The notes beneath the pieces were generated by a model. The model was given only the letters and a program-made list of their open reading frames with translations. It was not told the DNA's origin and ran no database searches. This document shows positions 49,301 through 57,156 of a stretch of DNA of 64,000 bases, piece after piece. The stretch comes from Paenibacillus oryzae (GTDB lineage: Bacteria > Bacillota > Bacilli > Paenibacillales > Paenibacillaceae): assembly GCF_001675045.1 (NCBI RefSeq), contig NZ_LYPA01000025.1, positions 1 to 64,000 on the forward strand, read 5' to 3'. The translations under genes and the position numbers were made by a program. Every line of letters begins with the position of its first letter. Position 1 is the first letter of the stretch.

Positions 49301-51897
49301 GGCCTGCCGTAATAACCTCGCGATACCGCATTGCCGCCAATAAACAGCTCACCGATAGCGCCTGGAAGAACAGGCTGGAAGTAGGAATTAAGCACATAAA
49401 CGGGAGCATTCGGAATCGGCTGCCCCAGCGGCACCGCCAATTGCCGGTCCTTCTGCGCGCCCTCCGTCGGAAGCTCGTAGGCAAGCACGGATACCGTTGT
49501 TTCCGTCGGACCGTAATGGTTCTGGATGCGGCAGTCCGGACGAAGCCGTCGAATATCCGCAATCGTATCCCAATGGGAGGCCTCCCCCGCCAATATCAAG
49601 CATTCCCGCGGCACAACAGCGGCAGGGTCTGATACGCCAAGCAGCGCCTCCATATGGCTGGGCACGATTTTCATAACATCAATGGGATTTTCCTGACAAT
49701 AGGCAGCAAATGCATCGGGATCGGCCGCGCGCTCATAAGGAATGACATGAACGCAACCGCCCGTGGCGAAAGCGCCCCATATCATTGGCGTCCCCAGATC
49801 GGCGGCAAGCGTGCTGACGATGGCAAACGAAAGGCCTTCCTTCAGCTCCAAGCGCTTCAATATGCCGTCCAAATAGTTGGCATAGCTCCTGTGCTCCACA
49901 GCCACGCCCTTTGGTTTTCCCGTCGAGCCGGATGTAAACAGCACATACATAAGATCGTCCGGCTTCGCTAGAGCAGCCGGATTCCCGCTATCCTCCCGGG
50001 CTATGGTCTCCCAATCCCGATCGAGACAAAAAATGCGGATGGCCTCGGCGCCGGCTTCATCAGCGAATGCATCGCATAACGCCTCCTCCGTGACGATGAC
50101 GGACACCTCCGCCTCCCGGGCGATCATTTGCAGTCGCACTGCCGGCAGCTTGGGATCAAGCGGCACATATGCGCCTCCAGCCTTCAAAATGCCGAGCAGA
50201 CCAACAATAATATCCACTGTTCGTTCCATGTAAAGACCAACCGTCCGATTGGGAGCAACCCCAATCCCGCGCAGGTAATGAGCCAGCCGGTTGGCTCTTT
50301 CATTTAGTTCCCCGTAGGTAAGCCGCTTGCCTTCGCTTATAACGGCGGCTGCCGACGGCGTAAGCGCCGCTTGCTTCTCTGCAAGCTGATGCGGCAAATA
50401 AGGTTCGCCTGCGCTTTCCTTCCTGGCGTTCCAGTCAACAAGCAGCTTCGTCAACACATTATCCGACACGGCTGCGATTTCATACAGCGGCAGACCGGGA
50501 TTGTCCATCGCCCGCTCCACTATCATGTGAAAATGTTCGGCAAGCTGGCTTATTGTAGATTCCCTGAATAAATCGGAGCGATAGGTTAAGGTGATCTCCA
50601 TACCCAGCTTTTGATTCTCGAAAACCGCCATCGTCAAATCCAATGTTCCGCCGCGCGTCCTGTTGCCTGCAAAGGGAGTGACCTGAAGCCCCGGCAGGTC
50701 TGTCATGGATTGGCCGTGCCGCTCCAGCAGAAACATCGTATCGAAATAAAGGGCGTGGCCCACTATCCGCTCGGGATTTAGTTCCTCGACTATCCGGTCG
50801 AATGGCACATCCTGATAGTCGTTAGTCTCCAGCACCGTATCCCGAACGCCAGCGAGAAAGCTGCTGAAGGTTTCATTCCTGTCTATTGAGGAGCGTAGCG
50901 CTACCGTATTGGCAAAAAAGCCCGTCAGCTGCTGAATTTCCTGTTTGCCTCGATTCGCCATAGGCGTCCCGACCACGATTTCCTCCTTGCCGTTGTAGCT
51001 GGCAAGGAGCACCTTGTATGCCGCCAGCAGAAAAACAAACGTCGTGCAGCCCTGCTGCTTGCAGGCTTCGCGAATTCGCTCGGTAAAAGCAGAATCAACC
51101 ACCATGCTGAATAATCCCGCTTTTTCCTTTTGGACGGTGGGTCTTGGGTAATCTGTCGGCAGATCCAGCATAGGCGGTGTATGACTAAGCTTATTGGTCC
51201 AGTAGCGCAGCTGCCTGTCGCACTCCTCCCCCGCCATCCAATTACGCTGCCAAACTGCAAAATCGGGATATTGGATAGGAAGCTCAGGAAGCTTGACCGG
51301 CTCTCCCAGCAAAAAGCTTTCGTAAAAGGCCGCAAGCTCCTGATCAAAAATATCGGCCGAGCCGCCGTCATAGATTAAATGATGCGTCATCCAGACCAAA
51401 ACATGATTTTGAGGACCCAGCTCGTAAAGAGCAGCCCTTACAAGCGGGCCGTTCAGAAAATCGAAGGGCTTGGAGCCTTCCTTCTCCATATGCTGGTATA
51501 CTTTTTCTTCATCGCTCATTTTAATCACTTGAAGCTGGATTTCCAGCTCCGGGCGAATAACCTGAACAAAATCATCGTTTTCATAAGCAATGACGGCTCT
51601 CATTACTTCATGGCGCTTCACAATTGCATTGAGAGACCGCTCAAGGGCAGGGATGTCCAGCTCGCCGATGAGCTTATAACCGTTGGCAAAGTTGTAACGC
51701 TCCGTGCCCGGCATATATTCTTCAAAAAACATGGTCCGCTGCTGCGCATAGGAAAGCGGGAATTTGTTTTCCCCCTCCTGCCTTGGCTGCTTGGGTATAG
51801 CGGCGGAAGCTGCTGCTGCCTTTGCCTTTTGCTGCTTCGCTTTTAGCGCCAGCAGCGCGCGCCGTTCAGGAGACAGTTGATCTATCGTTTTGCTCAT
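46330..51897 (-). CDS. NRPS module C-A-PCP-TE fused to an MFS transporter
   Basis: An 1,855-residue chain. Residues 1-40 form a linker (QLSPERRALLALKAKQQ). A condensation domain spans about 45-480 with HHLIYDG at 172-178. An adenylation domain spans about 500-1025 with TSGSTGKPKG from 655. The PCP has its Ser at 1071 (LGGDSFKAI). A thioesterase spans about 1100-1370 with GHCLGGA, nucleophile Cys1201 and His1349. A 12-helix-type MFS transporter runs from about 1410 to 1825 with VVDRYDRRKVMLAG. Its ATG overlaps the glycosyltransferase TGA. The chain would condense, release and export a small peptide. The A-domain pocket region is unusual (AADLGTP). No frameshift was seen between TE and MFS. Confidence 0.93.
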   Translation of the reverse strand: MSKTIDQLSPERRALLALKAKQQKAKAAAASAAIPKQPRQEGENKFPLSYAQQRTMFFEEYMPGTERYNFANGYKLIGELDIPALERSLNAIVKRHEVMRAVIAYENDDFVQVIRPELEIQLQVIKMSDEEKVYQHMEKEGSKPFDFLNGPLVRAALYELGPQNHVLVWMTHHLIYDGGSADIFDQELAAFYESFLLGEPVKLPELPIQYPDFAVWQRNWMAGEECDRQLRYWTNKLSHTPPMLDLPTDYPRPTVQKEKAGLFSMVVDSAFTERIREACKQQGCTTFVFLLAAYKVLLASYNGKEEIVVGTPMANRGKQEIQQLTGFFANTVALRSSIDRNETFSSFLAGVRDTVLETNDYQDVPFDRIVEELNPERIVGHALYFDTMFLLERHGQSMTDLPGLQVTPFAGNRTRGGTLDLTMAVFENQKLGMEITLTYRSDLFRESTISQLAEHFHMIVERAMDNPGLPLYEIAAVSDNVLTKLLVDWNARKESAGEPYLPHQLAEKQAALTPSAAAVISEGKRLTYGELNERANRLAHYLRGIGVAPNRTVGLYMERTVDIIVGLLGILKAGGAYVPLDPKLPAVRLQMIAREAEVSVIVTEEALCDAFADEAGAEAIRIFCLDRDWETIAREDSGNPAALAKPDDLMYVLFTSGSTGKPKGVAVEHRSYANYLDGILKRLELKEGLSFAIVSTLAADLGTPMIWGAFATGGCVHVIPYERAADPDAFAAYCQENPIDVMKIVPSHMEALLGVSDPAAVVPRECLILAGEASHWDTIADIRRLRPDCRIQNHYGPTETTVSVLAYELPTEGAQKDRQLAVPLGQPIPNAPVYVLNSYFQPVLPGAIGELFIGGNAVSRGYYGRPDLTAERFLPDPFTDVTGGRMYRTGDLVRHLHDGNIQFFGRMDQQVKIRGYRVETGEIEHVLLQMGGLRDAVVIIREDEPGDKRLVAYLVPEQRQTSAGQEGADATLQSSAQGPDVSGIRKHIKTILPDYMVPSAFVIMERLPLNANGKLDRQLLPPPSASNTAANSDFAEPQTKEELEIAAVWREVLGLEQVGIDDEFFDLGGDSFKAIKVVRKMGNSFSVMDLFQNPTIRELAEHLTSGATRSEDLLIEFKKASTIGGKVSTLVCVPYGGGSAITFQPMAKALPPNYALFAVEIPGHDYSRPQQPLASLEETASRVAAEIKSKAKGDVYLYGHCLGGAMVLRTALLLEQQDVVVNGVFMAGTFPGARLPFKLTEWWHRLFPREKWTSDKFVRDMIRAFGGFDDEISPEEQKFVLRNLRHDAREAEDYYTALYAQEQRPKLKAPITCIVGSADRMTEFYEERYMEWKDFSGQVDLHIVDDAGHYFHKHQADHVTKIVALQISKWGDEKDDEAIRRASAGAEARALIASAQETAIEPEKREVQPSVKSFLIVTLCLIIATIGTSLTGFALGIWVYDRTGSISDYATISLYAILPTLLLLPVAGAVVDRYDRRKVMLAGQTLALCSVIFIATMLYLDALALWAIYVAAGIGSIAGAFTMPAYQAATAQLVPKRYLGHANGLGQLVMSLNGIMAPALGGALVVLIGLETIVLLDLILLSSSMIILSLIRFPNLMFKKREEPMSKEIIGGWKYIIQRKSLVAMVVFFIVVNFFMSLYNVLTTPFLLQFMTADKVGLVIAFEGAGLLVGSILMAIWGGFDRRADGMVGFVMLTGISVAVVGIYPSLVTAIIGLFGFGLALAFINTHWLALIQTKVGLELQGRVLATNQVMAFSMRPLSFLLAGPLVASVFGPLSASLPAGTLSSGLFGGAGDKGISLLIATIGIILFIWAVMGMKYRQLRYMETILPDAVPDAVIIRNKDQLQQMADRQMGVGL

Positions 51898-53312
51898 AAA
51901 TAAAGGCCTCCTACAAAAGGAGAATGTTTTTCAAGCTTACGCTCCGCCAATCGCTTCGCCAGCAGCGCCCGTTTGCTTGCTGATAGAGAATGGCTAATGG
52001 CATCCAGCCGTTCATGCCGTCCTGCGGCCGCTGGCACTGCATGGCTTTGTTGCGGCGCTTGGCGCATAGCCGCCTCATAATCGGCAATCATTTTATCGCA
52101 ATCGACAGCATACTCAGACCTGCCAACAACGCTTTCCACAGCCTCGCAAGCAACCGCCATCGTATCATGCTCTGACAGCTCCTTCGCCAGCTGGCGGCAG
52201 CGCTCCTTCACTGCGCTCGTCCCGATGCCTCGTATAGCATTGGCTATCATCGAAGGCTCCCATTGCAGGGGCGCCAGATAGTCGCCAATTCCCAGGCGCT
52301 TTATCCGCATGCCGTTATCCGGCCGATCCGTATCGGCTGCAAGCGCCAGCTGCGGAGCGGCAGCCGTCATAGCTCCCGTAATCGTTCCGATTCCGCCATG
52401 GTGGATAACGCCGCTAACTAGCGGATATACGCTTGCAAGCGGCAAAATTTTGTGCCAGGCAATATAATCGGGCAGCTCGCTTGGCATCATTTCTTCGTGC
52501 CTGCACACCACGATTGTCCGGCGCTTAAGCACCTTGACTCCTTCAATAGCCGCTTTATAAAAGTTAGGCTTGAGCATTTTGCCGGTGCCGCCTGTAATTA
52601 ACAACGGCGGTTCTCCTGCTGCTATAAAATCAAGCAGCTCGCTTGGCAGCGGCTCGTATTCGTTCGTATCGGCCAGCGGAAAGCCGACGGTTTCCACCTT
52701 CAGCGCCCAATCCGGGGCTTCAATAGCGGAATCAAAGCTTTCGGGCCAGAAGCCGATATTTTTTTTGACCGCGCCCATCCATGACGTCCAGCTGGTGATC
52801 GGCACTAGTCTGAGATCGCTGCGGAACGGATTAATAAGCGATATCGCAAAATCAAGTCCAAGATCCTCCCAAATTTGCACCTGGGTCACATAGCTTGGCG
52901 CCAAAACGCCGGTGACAATGGGAATTTTCAACACTTCGGATACCATCATGGCTACAAAGCCGTCCCGCTCCCGGCAAATCAGCACAGAATCCTTTTCCTT
53001 GCACAAATCCGATAAAATGTCATATTCCTTCTGAAATTTTTCCTTGGAGTAGTATTTTCGCTGGTGGGCTTCATTGAGGTCGGGTTTCTTGAGGGGGTCT
53101 TCGATCATATAAAGGTCTTTCATCACTTCCATATAGTCCTCGGGCCTGTCAATGGCATAAAAGGCGACGCCCGCCTTTTGGGCAAGGCGCTCAAATGCGC
53201 CGTGTGTAACCAGAGTAGCCTTATGGCCCCGCCGGACAAGCGCAGATGCCAGCCGCAGAAAAGGCAGCACATCTCCATTCGTCATATGCGTATTAAGTAC
53301 AAAATTCGCCAT
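51894..53312 (-). CDS. GT1-family glycosyltransferase with NRPS-linker-like C-terminus
   Basis: A 472-residue GT-B fold enzyme of the UGT/macrolide type. The acceptor half starts FVLNTHMTNGDVLPFLRLASA. The donor half has PPLLITGGTGK and the nucleotide-sugar motif GVIHHGGIGTITGAMTAAAP near residues 305-324. The last 40 residues contain LSASKRALLAKRLAERKLEK, closely like the linker that opens the next protein (LSPERRALLALKAKQQ). It probably glycosylates the peptide or an intermediate; donor and acceptor are unknown. The GGGAGGTGA site decides the ATG at 53312 over a GTG three codons earlier. Confidence 0.85.
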   Translation of the reverse strand: MANFVLNTHMTNGDVLPFLRLASALVRRGHKATLVTHGAFERLAQKAGVAFYAIDRPEDYMEVMKDLYMIEDPLKKPDLNEAHQRKYYSKEKFQKEYDILSDLCKEKDSVLICRERDGFVAMMVSEVLKIPIVTGVLAPSYVTQVQIWEDLGLDFAISLINPFRSDLRLVPITSWTSWMGAVKKNIGFWPESFDSAIEAPDWALKVETVGFPLADTNEYEPLPSELLDFIAAGEPPLLITGGTGKMLKPNFYKAAIEGVKVLKRRTIVVCRHEEMMPSELPDYIAWHKILPLASVYPLVSGVIHHGGIGTITGAMTAAAPQLALAADTDRPDNGMRIKRLGIGDYLAPLQWEPSMIANAIRGIGTSAVKERCRQLAKELSEHDTMAVACEAVESVVGRSEYAVDCDKMIADYEAAMRQAPQQSHAVPAAAGRHERLDAISHSLSASKRALLAKRLAERKLEKHSPFVGGLYL

Positions 53313-53340
53313 AGCCTTCACCTCCCGACGTCCGCTGAAA

Positions 53341-55209
53341 CTATTTCAGCAGCGCCTCGATTTCTTCCTCCGTCAAATGCTCCATCTCGCTCAGCAGCTC
53401 TTCCAGCTCGGAATCATCCGTTTCCTCCAGCAGCCTGGCCTCAATTGTTGACGCCAAATTACGAATGGTGGTGCCTAAAGTAAGCATATCCTTCAGCGAT
53501 ATTTTGACGCCAAAAGCATGCTCGCAACGGACAAGAATTTGAGTCGCGATAAGGGAATGGCCTCCCAAATCGATAAAATCGTCGTCCAGTCCTATTTGAT
53601 CGAAGTTGAAGAAGCCGGACCAGATTCCGGCAATTTCTTTCTGGATAAACGTTTCCGGCGGCGCATAGGCTTGTCCGATCATAAGCCGCGACAAGGTAGG
53701 ACTAGGCAGCTGCTTTCGGTCTGTTTTGCCGCTGGAGGTCAGCGGAAAAGCTTCCATCTCCACGAAATAGGACGGAATCATATATTCGGGCAGGCGCTCC
53801 TGCAGGTAGGTTCTCAATTTGCTGACAGATGTAGAATGGGAGACTTCCGGAATATAATAAACAGCGATGCGCTGATCGCCCGGCTGATCCTCCCGCACAA
53901 TCGTAACGGCCTGGTTTACGCCGTCATGCTGCTCCAGCACTGTGCTGATTTCCCCCAGCTCGATACGAAAGCCCCGCACCTTGACCTGGTCATCGTTGCG
54001 TCCAAGACATTCAAGATTTCCGTCCGGCAGCCAGCGGCCCAAATCGCCGGTATGATACATCCGCGCTCCCGCCTCGCCGCTAAACGGGTCCGGCACAAAC
54101 CGTTCCGCGGTCAAATCCGCTCTGCCGTAATATCCCCTCGCAAGCCCGATGCCGCTAATGAACAGCTCCCCGATATCGCCTGGCGCAACGGGCTCGTAGT
54201 GTTCATTCAACACGTACATGGCGTTTCCGGGGATAGCCTTGCCGATCGGTATAACCGACCTCGATGTATCGCGGTCGCTGGTCCAGTTCGTAATAAACAC
54301 CGCCGCTTCGGTTGGTCCGTACAAATTATGGAGCTGCGCGTTCATCAACATGCAGAACCGTTCGTTAAGAGCGGCGGACAAAGGTTCGCCGCATAAAAAT
54401 ACATGACGCAGCCCAGGGACATCTCCGGCCCCCTCCTCGCTAAGGAAGGTTTGCAGCATCGTAGGAACAAACTGGACGTGAGTGATCCCTTCGTTTCGGA
54501 TCTCCTCCCATAAATACGCGTTGTCCAGATGCCCTTTAGGCTTGGCTACAACAAGGCATGCGCCGCACATATGCGGCCAGAAAAATTCCCAGACGGAAAC
54601 ATCGAAGCTATAAGGCGATTTCTGCAGAAGTTTATCATGTTCCCTCATTTCAAAGGTTTGTTGCATCCAATGGACCCGGTTGTAAATGGCAGCATGCGTA
54701 TTCATTGCGCCCTTAGGCTTTCCCGTTGATCCTGATGTGTAAAACATGTAAGCCAGATGGCTTTCATTCAAAGCAATGCTAAGATTTCCATCCTCCTCTT
54801 CATCCTGATTTTCCAAAAGCTGCGGCTTGTCCAGTACCAATACCTCTCCGTCGAGGTCGCGGAACCGCTCGCTGAATTGGCGCTGCGCAATAACTCGACG
54901 CACCTTGCTGTCTTCCATCATGTAGGCCAAACGATCCATAGGATAATCGGGATCCAGCGGCACATAGGCGCCGCCTGCTTTTAACACGCCATAAAGGGCA
55001 ACAACCATTTCAATCGACCGTTCCATACAAATTCCGACCAGTACATCCGGGCCAACCCCGACGCGCCTCAGGCGGTGCGCCAGCCGGTTAGCTCGGGCAT
55101 TCAATTCCCCATAGCTTATGGACTCCCCTTGAAACTTGACTGCTTCATGCTCGGGCGTGCGTTCCGCTTGCCGCTCGAACAACTGGTGAATCAAGCCTGT
55201 AGCTTGCAT
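53341..55209 (-). CDS. NRPS loading module A-PCP
   Basis: A 622-residue protein lacking a condensation domain, so a likely starter module. The adenylation domain (about 10-515) has LAYMFYTSGSTGKPKGAMN, SPYSFDVSVWEFFWPH, NLYGPTEAAVF, YHTGDLGRW and the GKTDRKQLP lysine motif. The PCP has LGGHSLIATQ with Ser552. A charged helical tail (ELLSEMEHLTEEEIEALLK) could dock to the next protein. By hand alignment the pocket reads about D-V-W-Q-F-C-L-V-F; I match this to no known substrate. First gene of the operon, with AAAGGAG upstream. Confidence 0.93.
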   Translation of the reverse strand: MQATGLIHQLFERQAERTPEHEAVKFQGESISYGELNARANRLAHRLRRVGVGPDVLVGICMERSIEMVVALYGVLKAGGAYVPLDPDYPMDRLAYMMEDSKVRRVIAQRQFSERFRDLDGEVLVLDKPQLLENQDEEEDGNLSIALNESHLAYMFYTSGSTGKPKGAMNTHAAIYNRVHWMQQTFEMREHDKLLQKSPYSFDVSVWEFFWPHMCGACLVVAKPKGHLDNAYLWEEIRNEGITHVQFVPTMLQTFLSEEGAGDVPGLRHVFLCGEPLSAALNERFCMLMNAQLHNLYGPTEAAVFITNWTSDRDTSRSVIPIGKAIPGNAMYVLNEHYEPVAPGDIGELFISGIGLARGYYGRADLTAERFVPDPFSGEAGARMYHTGDLGRWLPDGNLECLGRNDDQVKVRGFRIELGEISTVLEQHDGVNQAVTIVREDQPGDQRIAVYYIPEVSHSTSVSKLRTYLQERLPEYMIPSYFVEMEAFPLTSSGKTDRKQLPSPTLSRLMIGQAYAPPETFIQKEIAGIWSGFFNFDQIGLDDDFIDLGGHSLIATQILVRCEHAFGVKISLKDMLTLGTTIRNLASTIEARLLEETDDSELEELLSEMEHLTEEEIEALLK

Positions 55210-55406
55210 TCAATCACTCCTTTTTTTGTATTCATCTCCAAGTGATTTCCAAAGCTGTTCACAAAATATGCTACTTTATTCCAGTAAAGAGTGCTAGTGC
55301 CTGAGTGACTGAATTGTCGCTAAAATGACCTTTACGAAAATTGTAAAAAACAGTTATAAGCTTTGTTTTACCTTGTCGAATTGGTGCGGGGGGCGTACAT
55401 TTCTAA

Positions 55407-55901
55407 GTAGCAGGTTATGCGCGCGCAACCAGCATACGAATAGTTGGCAAGGAGGAGCCGCTTGATCCCGATCTGGCATGTCATACGGCTTTGGCAAGGA
55501 AACATGGGATCGCTCTTTTGGGGCCGTCTCCACAATTGTTGCTTCCGATAGTTCCCAGCAGCCATGTGGAAGACTCTCTCCGAAACGATGCTGGAGACAG
55601 TGCAAGCATAGAACAGGGTTTTGAGGCGATGGCGGCGCTGACGCTGGCACGCGTCTGGAGCTATTGCGAGCTCTCCGTTTTCCTCTCCAAATCAGAGGCG
55701 GCGAAATGGGCAATAAAGCAGCTTTCCGGCAAATCCGAAAGAGAAGTTTTGAAGGCGGCGCTGGCCGTTTTTGAAGAAGAAAGCGAGACGTTTGCAGTTG
55801 AGCAAGAGGAGTTCCGCGCTTTTGCCAGCAGCATGCTACACCGAATCGAAGGAAAAAAAGCTGCGGAAGCGGCGAAAGCAGCAACACCGCTCCATGCGTA
55901 A
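55407..55901 (+). pseudogene. Remnant of an aminoglycoside nucleotidyltransferase-like gene
   Basis: An open frame of 164 codons with no convincing start; it opens right after a stop at 55404. The peptide aligns by eye with the C-terminal half of AadA/ANT(9)-type enzymes and DUF4111: EPLDPDLACHTALARKHGIA, LLGPSPQLLLPIVP, LTLARVWSYCE and SKSEAAKWAIKQL. The N-terminal nucleotidyltransferase domain with its GSxAxG and DxD motifs is missing, and the AT-rich 200 bases upstream hold no trace of it. A TTG at 55491 could start a shorter protein of 136 residues. Probably an eroded gene. Confidence 0.6.
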
Positions 55902-55906
55902 ACAGC

Positions 55907-55943
55907 AAAAAACCTTCTGCTCCACAGGAGTTCAGAAGGTTTT
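55907..55943. terminator. Bidirectional terminator
   Basis: A perfect 11-bp stem AAAACCTTCTG / CAGAAGGTTTT with a 13-base loop and A and T runs on the two sides. It lies between the plus-strand remnant and the minus-strand P-loop gene. Confidence 0.85.
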
Positions 55944-55988
55944 ACTCTTGCTTTATACATTCAAATCGATAGGTTTTGCAGCCGCTCC

Positions 55989-56576
55989 TTAGCCTATAAA
56001 GGCGCGCAGCTGCTCAACCTTCTCATCGGTCAACTCTCCGCTGTTATCGAATACCAGAATGGATGAAGCCGGAATATCCCAATTAATCGTCGGAACAAAA
56101 TCTACCCGCTTCTCAAAATCGCCCCAGTTTTCCAGCTTCCACTGATCCCGCTCCGTCTGGCGGCCCACAATACGGGCCTTTTGCATACCCATGTCCTGCA
56201 GGGTGACCACAACGACTTTGACATCGACCCGCTCCTTGTCCAGTCCCGCCGCCGCCAGCACCTCTTCGATCCATGCTTTATTTCTCAATTCCGCCGTAAA
56301 CGGGGAAATCATAAACACGTTTTGGCCAGCAGCCAAATTTTCAATACAAACGTCCTTGGCTGTATCATATTCCAGATCGCGAAGGTTTTCTTTGTAGAAC
56401 TGGGAGTCCCGATCGTTTTTGTCCAGCCCCTTCATTTCCAGAATCGCCTCTACGAAACGTCCGCCTATTGTGTCGCGGTCAAGGAAAGCCGCAGGAATAT
56501 CTACGGAAAGCTTTCTGGCAACCGTTGTTTTTCCTGTTCCCGCCACACCTACAAAAAACACCAGCTTTTGCATCAT
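55989..56576 (-). CDS. P-loop kinase-like ATPase
   Basis: A 195-residue single-domain P-loop protein of the AAA/kinase type. Walker A is GVAGTGKTTVARKL near residues 10-23, followed by an AAFLDRDTIGG segment resembling the substrate loop of small-molecule kinases and zeta-toxin-like proteins. QKARIVGRQTERDQWKLENW near 133-152 would be the lid. The substrate is unknown. GGTGGGG precedes the double ATG start. It has no operon partners. Confidence 0.75.
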   Translation of the reverse strand: MMQKLVFFVGVAGTGKTTVARKLSVDIPAAFLDRDTIGGRFVEAILEMKGLDKNDRDSQFYKENLRDLEYDTAKDVCIENLAAGQNVFMISPFTAELRNKAWIEEVLAAAGLDKERVDVKVVVVTLQDMGMQKARIVGRQTERDQWKLENWGDFEKRVDFVPTINWDIPASSILVFDNSGELTDEKVEQLRAFIG

Positions 56577-56675
56577 TGCGCCCCACCTTTATGTTGGGGG
56601 CTTGACGCCCCCTAGTAAGAATTACTAGTTTCTATCCTACCATATCCGGGGCGTTCAGGGAATCTGAAAGGGCTC

Positions 56676-57017
56676 CTAAAATAGTCCCATCGTTGCAATA
56701 TGCCGCTTCGTTTCATCCGTCCCGCATTGATACAGATGCCGGTAAATGTCCAGCAAAATGTCGTCGCTGCCCCGGTTGATCTCGTTGTCGCCTGCCGTTC
56801 CATACGGTGATTTGGCAAAATGAAACGTTTCGGCTTCATCCATGCTGGACAATTCCTCAAACAGCTCCTCCAGCTTTGCCACATCCTCCTGACTGCCCCG
56901 AATCACAAGCTCGTAAGCGGCTTCCTCCGGGCTTTGCAAAATTTGCCCCGCCTGTACGGAAATATAATAGGTCCTTTTGTTCGTATCAGACGACTGACTA
57001 TCATGCTCAATATCCAT
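56676..57017 (-). CDS. Conserved-type hypothetical protein
   Basis: A 113-residue acidic, soluble protein I do not recognise. The pattern YYISVQAGQILQ followed by YELVIRGSQEDVAKLEELFEE suggests an alpha-beta fold with a central helix; the C-terminal half is helical. The ribosome site GGAAGGAG is strong. It stands between the P-loop gene (100-base gap) and the divergent asparagine synthetase. Confidence 0.6.
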   Translation of the reverse strand: MDIEHDSQSSDTNKRTYYISVQAGQILQSPEEAAYELVIRGSQEDVAKLEELFEELSSMDEAETFHFAKSPYGTAGDNEINRGSDDILLDIYRHLYQCGTDETKRHIATMGLF

Positions 57018-57156
57018 TCCGCTTGCTCCTTCCCTTGCCAGCTATACTGGATTTATCCCCATAGCTTCCCCCTGTGGACAGACATTTTATTCCTTTTTTC
57101 AGCATATAACAATTATTATTGCATCTGGAGTCCAGCAGAAGAGAGGAATGAGGGAA

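Noticed and set aside
55354..55908. Minus-strand frame of 184 codons opposite the nucleotidyltransferase remnant
   Set aside because: The plus-strand translation matches a known family, whereas this frame has no recognisable features; it is a shadow frame.
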